Assembly (NCBI GenBank): GCA_030549495.1
Contig: JAUIRK010000004.1
Span: forward strand, 186,001 to 250,000
Source: Nectonema munidae
Lineage: Eukaryota > Nematomorpha > Nectonematoida > Nectonematidae
DNA length: 64,000 nt
Reading direction: 5' to 3'
Part shown: piece by piece, positions 60,193-64,000 of the stretch
How the letters are laid out: the number at the start of each line of letters is the position of its first letter
Numbering within the stretch: position 1 is the stretch's first letter
Made by a program: the position numbers and the translations under genes
Notes under the pieces: model-generated
Databases searched by the model: none
Seen by the model: only the letters and a program-made list of their open reading frames with translations
What the model was told of the DNA's origin: nothing

Positions 60193-60803
60193 TCACGAAG
60201 AAGCTTCGATGTCTTCGTATTGCTTTCGGAAGCAGTCGCCAACGGGAAAGAAGTCCCAACACCTGCGCTGATACATCTTCCAGATATACGTTTCCTTTAG
60301 TTAAATAAGTTAGCGTGTAAAAATCTTTAATATTATAGACGATAAGAGAATTTGAGATAAATAAAATCTACTTGGCCAGTGTACTCTGTTTCCGGTTTGT
60401 TGATGAGGTGCATCAAAAAAAACCTATAAATGTAAAATTTAGGATGTGATCAAGAGCATAAATTTATGTAGAAAAAGTAGAAAACATTAAGTAATTTGAT
60501 ATAAATCTAACCTATTGGAAAATTAATTGTGTCTTTTTTGAATAAATTACAACTTAAAGCAAAAGATTTTTATAAAATTAAAAAATCGCTTGCGTCATTT
60601 AAAAATAATCCTATCTATTTCGTTAAAATGTGCTTACATGTAATTAGCTAGGTCGTGTTCATTCTTCGTGTGAGTTTCGAAACCATGCGGAACTTTGTCA
60701 AAATAATCCTTGCCAATTCCACATATGAAACAATTTGACTCCATATCCTCTTTTACTTGTTCCAGTTGATCTCTCAAATCCCCAAAAGCATCAATGATTA
60801 AAC
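60193..60803 (-). CDS. RyR: ryanodine receptor, last three exons (gene continues beyond the window)
   Basis: RyR is the homotetrameric calcium-release channel of the sarcoplasmic/endoplasmic reticulum. Exon 60638-60803 reads [20 protein letters not shown], then [20 protein letters not shown] and [14 protein letters not shown]. It holds the C-terminal zinc site (C-x2-C, then H-x4-H). Exon 60372-60423 reads [17 protein letters not shown]. The last exon, 60193-60294, reads [20 protein letters not shown], then [13 protein letters not shown] and a stop. All junctions obey GT-AG and keep the frame; a Met codon is split between the first two exons. As I recall the family, near identity to arthropod RyR over 100 residues leaves little doubt. 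The upstream pore exons must lie past 64000, because the rest of the window is intron with a LINE. A decayed copy lies at 13.9-22.2 kb. Confidence 0.93.
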
Positions 60804-61380
60804 CTTAATACAAATGTTAGGCACTTTAAAAAAGGTATATTCTTTTAAAAGTGGTGATATCTTATTGCTGATTTTTAAAAGTATTTTGCCTATTTTCCAT
60901 GAATACGCCAAATGCACAAAATGCATAGGCTTAAAAAATAGGTCTTCATAATGTTGATATATATAAGTCAATGTTCGTTATTATGACACCAATGAATGAA
61001 AAATTTTAGTTCGGTTTAGCGAATATTTGAAAAAAAAATTTTTCTTGTGTAAACTAAATTAGTATTTATATACGTAAAATATTTAAGCCGAGAAAACGTT
61101 TAAATATATCATATTCTTTAATTTATATTCTATAATATTTAAGTCGTATTTTCTTTTAAAAAAAGATGTTTTACAGATTTTTTATATTCACAATTCTTAG
61201 CTAAGTTCAAAATTTGGAGCTTAAAATTTTTTAAAGATTTTACATCCTTTAGATGTACTTTTTGAAATTTTATTTTTTGACTTTCACCTATGAAAAAAAT
61301 TTTCAGGAACAATTGTGAGAATTGAAAATGTACTAGGGGTCAATTAAATAAACTAATAATAAGTAATTATAAACTACTAT
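60804..61380 (-). other. RyR intron, duplication block C (copy 2)
   Basis: Intron sequence matching 14507-14600 and 19770-20160 of the first locus. No exon was found in it. Confidence 0.6.
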
Positions 61381-61383
61381 CTA

Positions 61384-61620
61384 TATATCGGGTCCTGGCG
61401 AAGTCACATCCACGTTGTGGGACAGAAACTCTTCGAGATCAAACGTGTTCAAATAACCATAATGGAAGATAGAAGGAACACAACATTTTTTACAATGGAA
61501 AGATTCCACACTTCTTCCAAGATACACTGTGGCGTGAGTGTCGCCATGAGGCTGGCTGTGGCCAAATTGCATTCCTCTTCTTTTCTTCTATTTTCCTAAA
61601 GAGATTTGGTGAACCAAAAC
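61384..61620. other. GC-balanced segment of unknown origin
   Basis: This stretch differs in composition from its AT-rich surroundings and has an open frame on each strand (61381-61572 minus, with HCKKCCVPSIFHYG; 61417-61599 plus). I recognise neither. It may be the 5' part of the LINE that follows, or an unrelated insertion. Confidence 0.3.
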
Positions 61621-61624
61621 TGTA

Positions 61625-63480
61625 TCTCTACAACATTTTCAAGGTGGTGACATAGAAACTAATTTTGGCCCACACGTTTGACCTAAATGCAACTTCAACA
61701 TTTCCTCTTCTCGTAATGGAGGTGGACAGTTTGTTGTAATTTATGCATACGATGGTTTCATCATCGCTGCACCGCACTCATAACTCTAGACCAAACTACA
61801 GTATGAATACGCTAACTATATGTCCAACAATTAACTTCAATTCAATTCAACAGTAACGAAAATCATATCTTCTTCCATATCTCAACTACAACCCACACAA
61901 GAATCATCATTAATAACTGCCAGACGATCATTTATAATTACTTCTAACAGCTCTCCCCCATCTTCTCAAAACCTCAAATATACTTAAATTCACTGCCATT
62001 AGATAAGATAGACAACAGGGTGAATGTGGTGGTGGCCTGATTACATACATCCTAATACTTCTTACATTGAAAGAACCCAGCATTTTAGAGTGCTTACACA
62101 TTCAGACGCTCGTATAGAACTTCACGCCTTCATCGTCAAAATCGGACACAACAAATACATCACACTAATTAACATTTATATTCCACAAAAACCTTCACCA
62201 GGCTTACCTGCTTTTTATTGTCATTTGACAACACTTTCAGATTACAACCACTAAACGCTCTTCGAAACTAAATAGGTAGCGATTTCAATGCAAAACACAG
62301 ACTGGTAGAGGGGTGAAGACACACAACTTGATCAACTCTATATTCTTAATGATACAAACATTCACACCCATATTTCGCTTCAAGAAAATTTTTGTACATC
62401 TCCGCATATTACTTTTTGTTCACCGCAAATTATTCATTTCATTAAATGGAAAACCATAACAGACCTATCCTTAGACCATTTACCAATCATTTTCACACTA
62501 TGCACTACACGTGATACATTTTCGTACGCACGTAAGACCTTTACCAACTAAAAGAATACTGATTGGATTAAATTTCAAAAACCAACGGAACCTTTATTTC
62601 AGAAGCTCAACAAAACACACCACTAACATCTAAAAATTTATTAAACAACATATCTAAATAGTTTAGTCATCACAAACTCAAACAGTAAAATTACCCCAAG
62701 CCATGCTCCAATGGTTATAAAAGACCTAATTCCTAATATAAAAAATGAAGCTAATATATTTATAAAACATTATTCAAAAATTGTAAACCTAGCCAAACAC
62801 AGTGAAGATAGATACATATACCGACGTAAACAAAAAATTTCCTTAAATACTACACTGCCTTTTGCCACAACCAAAAACATTAAACGTATAGTAAACGACT
62901 TAAATACTCAGCAGCCATTGGGGTGGATAAAATATCTTTGAAACACCTTGATTTAAAGGGTATTCAACACTCAGAAATATTGCGAACTACTCCTACACTC
63001 ACTGCATAATTGCGAATAATTGGAAAATCGCAAAGATTGTTTCATATCACAAACGAATCAATCAAAAGGCATAAGCTGAAACATACATACTTATAACACT
63101 ACTTTGTACCCTTTATAATATTTTAGAGAAAATAACACCATATATCCCATTTTCGGCAACTCAACACGGCTTTAGATCAAACCACTCAAAGATCACATTA
63201 TTCATAAACCTTACATAAAAGATAAATGACGGTTTTAACTCCAAACGCCCATCACACAGAACACTATTGATCACTTTAGACATAAACAAAGCCTTCGATA
63301 CGATCCCACGCACACATTTCATTAAAAAAATCTATAATACATCATTACCAAACAATCTAAATGCTTACTGGCTAACTGCTAATCTGGGATACAATCTTTT
63401 GTTCACTTCAGCAAAGTTTCATCTATTGCGAAAAGCTTTTCTAATGGGATTCCATAAAGCTCAGTTCTAAGTCAAACTCC
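61625..63480 (+). mobile_element. jockey-like LINE, decayed, inside the RyR intron
   Basis: An endonuclease part (62024-62500) has ARIELHAFIVKIGHNKYITL with INIYIP, and later S-L-D-H-L-P-I-I-F. A reverse-transcriptase part (62711-63470) has the QHGFRSNHSKIT-like motif near 63165, and LLITLDINKAFDTIPRTHFI at 63267-63330. These fit the jockey/I group, as does the split LINE at 33.0-38.5 kb. Stops and frame changes are frequent. The catalytic YADD region and 3' end were not found before the window ends. Confidence 0.75.
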
Positions 63481-64000
63481 TTTTAAACAGAACTCCAAAA
63501 TTGGTTAATAAAAATTAGGCTTAAAGTAACATAAACAAAGTCACAACAAAGAATACTGGGCCGTACCTATGGATAAAATCAACATCACAATACCACAGAA
63601 ACCTGAAACAAAGATATTCGGTGTCCCATGCAATACTTCCATGCCTTTCTCAACACACATCATGTAATTATGAAATGTAGGCCCGACTTTTCTCGCCTAT
63701 CGGCAGATGCAGAACAAGTATTGGAGGCAAAGAGTGGTACTATCCACTATTTTTACATTTGCTTAATCTCTCCATAGTTAAATCCTTGAATTTTGAATTT
63801 TTTTTATGAAACACTGAATAATTTCAGAACTTGCTTGGCCAAAAGTCTTTTATCAAAATTCAAAGGAGCAACAGAAAACTATCGTTTCCAAAGAACTCAG
63901 ATTTGATAACTTTGACCATCTTGTGGAATATAGTTATAAGGAAGGTAGGTTGAAACAGTGTACTAAAAATACTCATTTTAAATGTCTCCAACAAAAGTTT
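63481..64000. other. no gene seen
   Basis: Probably RyR intron and LINE remnant. No exon could be recognised. Confidence 0.35.

Noticed and set aside
1-64000. LTR, retroviral or Polinton-type elements
   Set aside because: I looked for paired long terminal repeats and for protease, integrase and capsid signatures and saw none that I could support.

Overview
This is a eukaryotic, AT-rich, intron-containing and very repeat-dense window, most likely from an arthropod. The best evidence is host coding sequence: the last exons of a ryanodine receptor (RyR) lie at 60.2-60.8 kb on the minus strand, and their residues ([28 protein letters not shown], and FHL-x-KG in a decayed copy) match the arthropod rather than the vertebrate form as I remember it. 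I cannot name the species. A non-insect arthropod such as a copepod is only a guess.

Host genes. Two intact, intronless seven-transmembrane receptor genes of 272 codons lie on the plus strand at 12776-13594 and 59089-59907, about 89 percent identical in protein. Each is followed, tail to tail, by the 3' end of a RyR gene on the minus strand. The copy at 60.2-60.8 kb reads cleanly through three exons to the natural stop. The copy at 13.9-22.2 kb is a decayed pseudogene, and a further pseudo-exon at 45.0 kb may be its upstream continuation. The two loci belong to an old direct segmental duplication (about 11.2-20.2 kb against 50.7-61.4 kb), interrupted by different transposons in each copy.

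Mobile DNA fills most of the rest. 0-11 kb: hAT relic with end repeat, 148-bp tandem repeat, piggyBac relic, short hAT with probable target duplication, dimeric tRNA-derived SINE, near-complete piggyBac gene. 14.6-19.7 kb: two hAT relics inside the RyR pseudogene. 20.5-24.7 kb: fold-back repeat, piggyBac fragment running into a 21-bp minisatellite, Tc1/mariner relic. 24.7-29.6 kb: satellite-like block, SINE, RTE-type LINE split by a hAT MITE. 29.8-31.3 kb: Helitron end with a long minisatellite, bracketed by a perfect 148-bp duplication. 33.0-38.5 kb: jockey-like LINE split by a 4.4-kb Mutator-like (MULE) insertion with 9-bp target duplication. 39.5-44.7 kb: microsatellite, complete piggyBac with TTAA ends, two poly-G hAT MITEs. 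45.8-46.7 kb: higher-order minisatellite. 47-48.7 kb: hAT relic. 49.7-50.2 kb: Helitron with minisatellite. 51.5-52.1 kb: truncated LINE. 53.0-53.5 kb: Helitron helicase relic. 54.3-58.7 kb: inverted copy of the 24.7-26.1 kb block, hit by a four-unit tandem Helitron array. 61.6-63.5 kb: jockey-like LINE in the RyR intron.

I saw no rRNA, functional tRNA, CRISPR array, LTR element or virus-like element. The most interesting items are the duplicated receptor-RyR locus, in which the receptor survived twice while one RyR copy rotted, the Helitron array whose empty site is preserved elsewhere in the window, and the perfect 148-bp duplication around a Helitron end.
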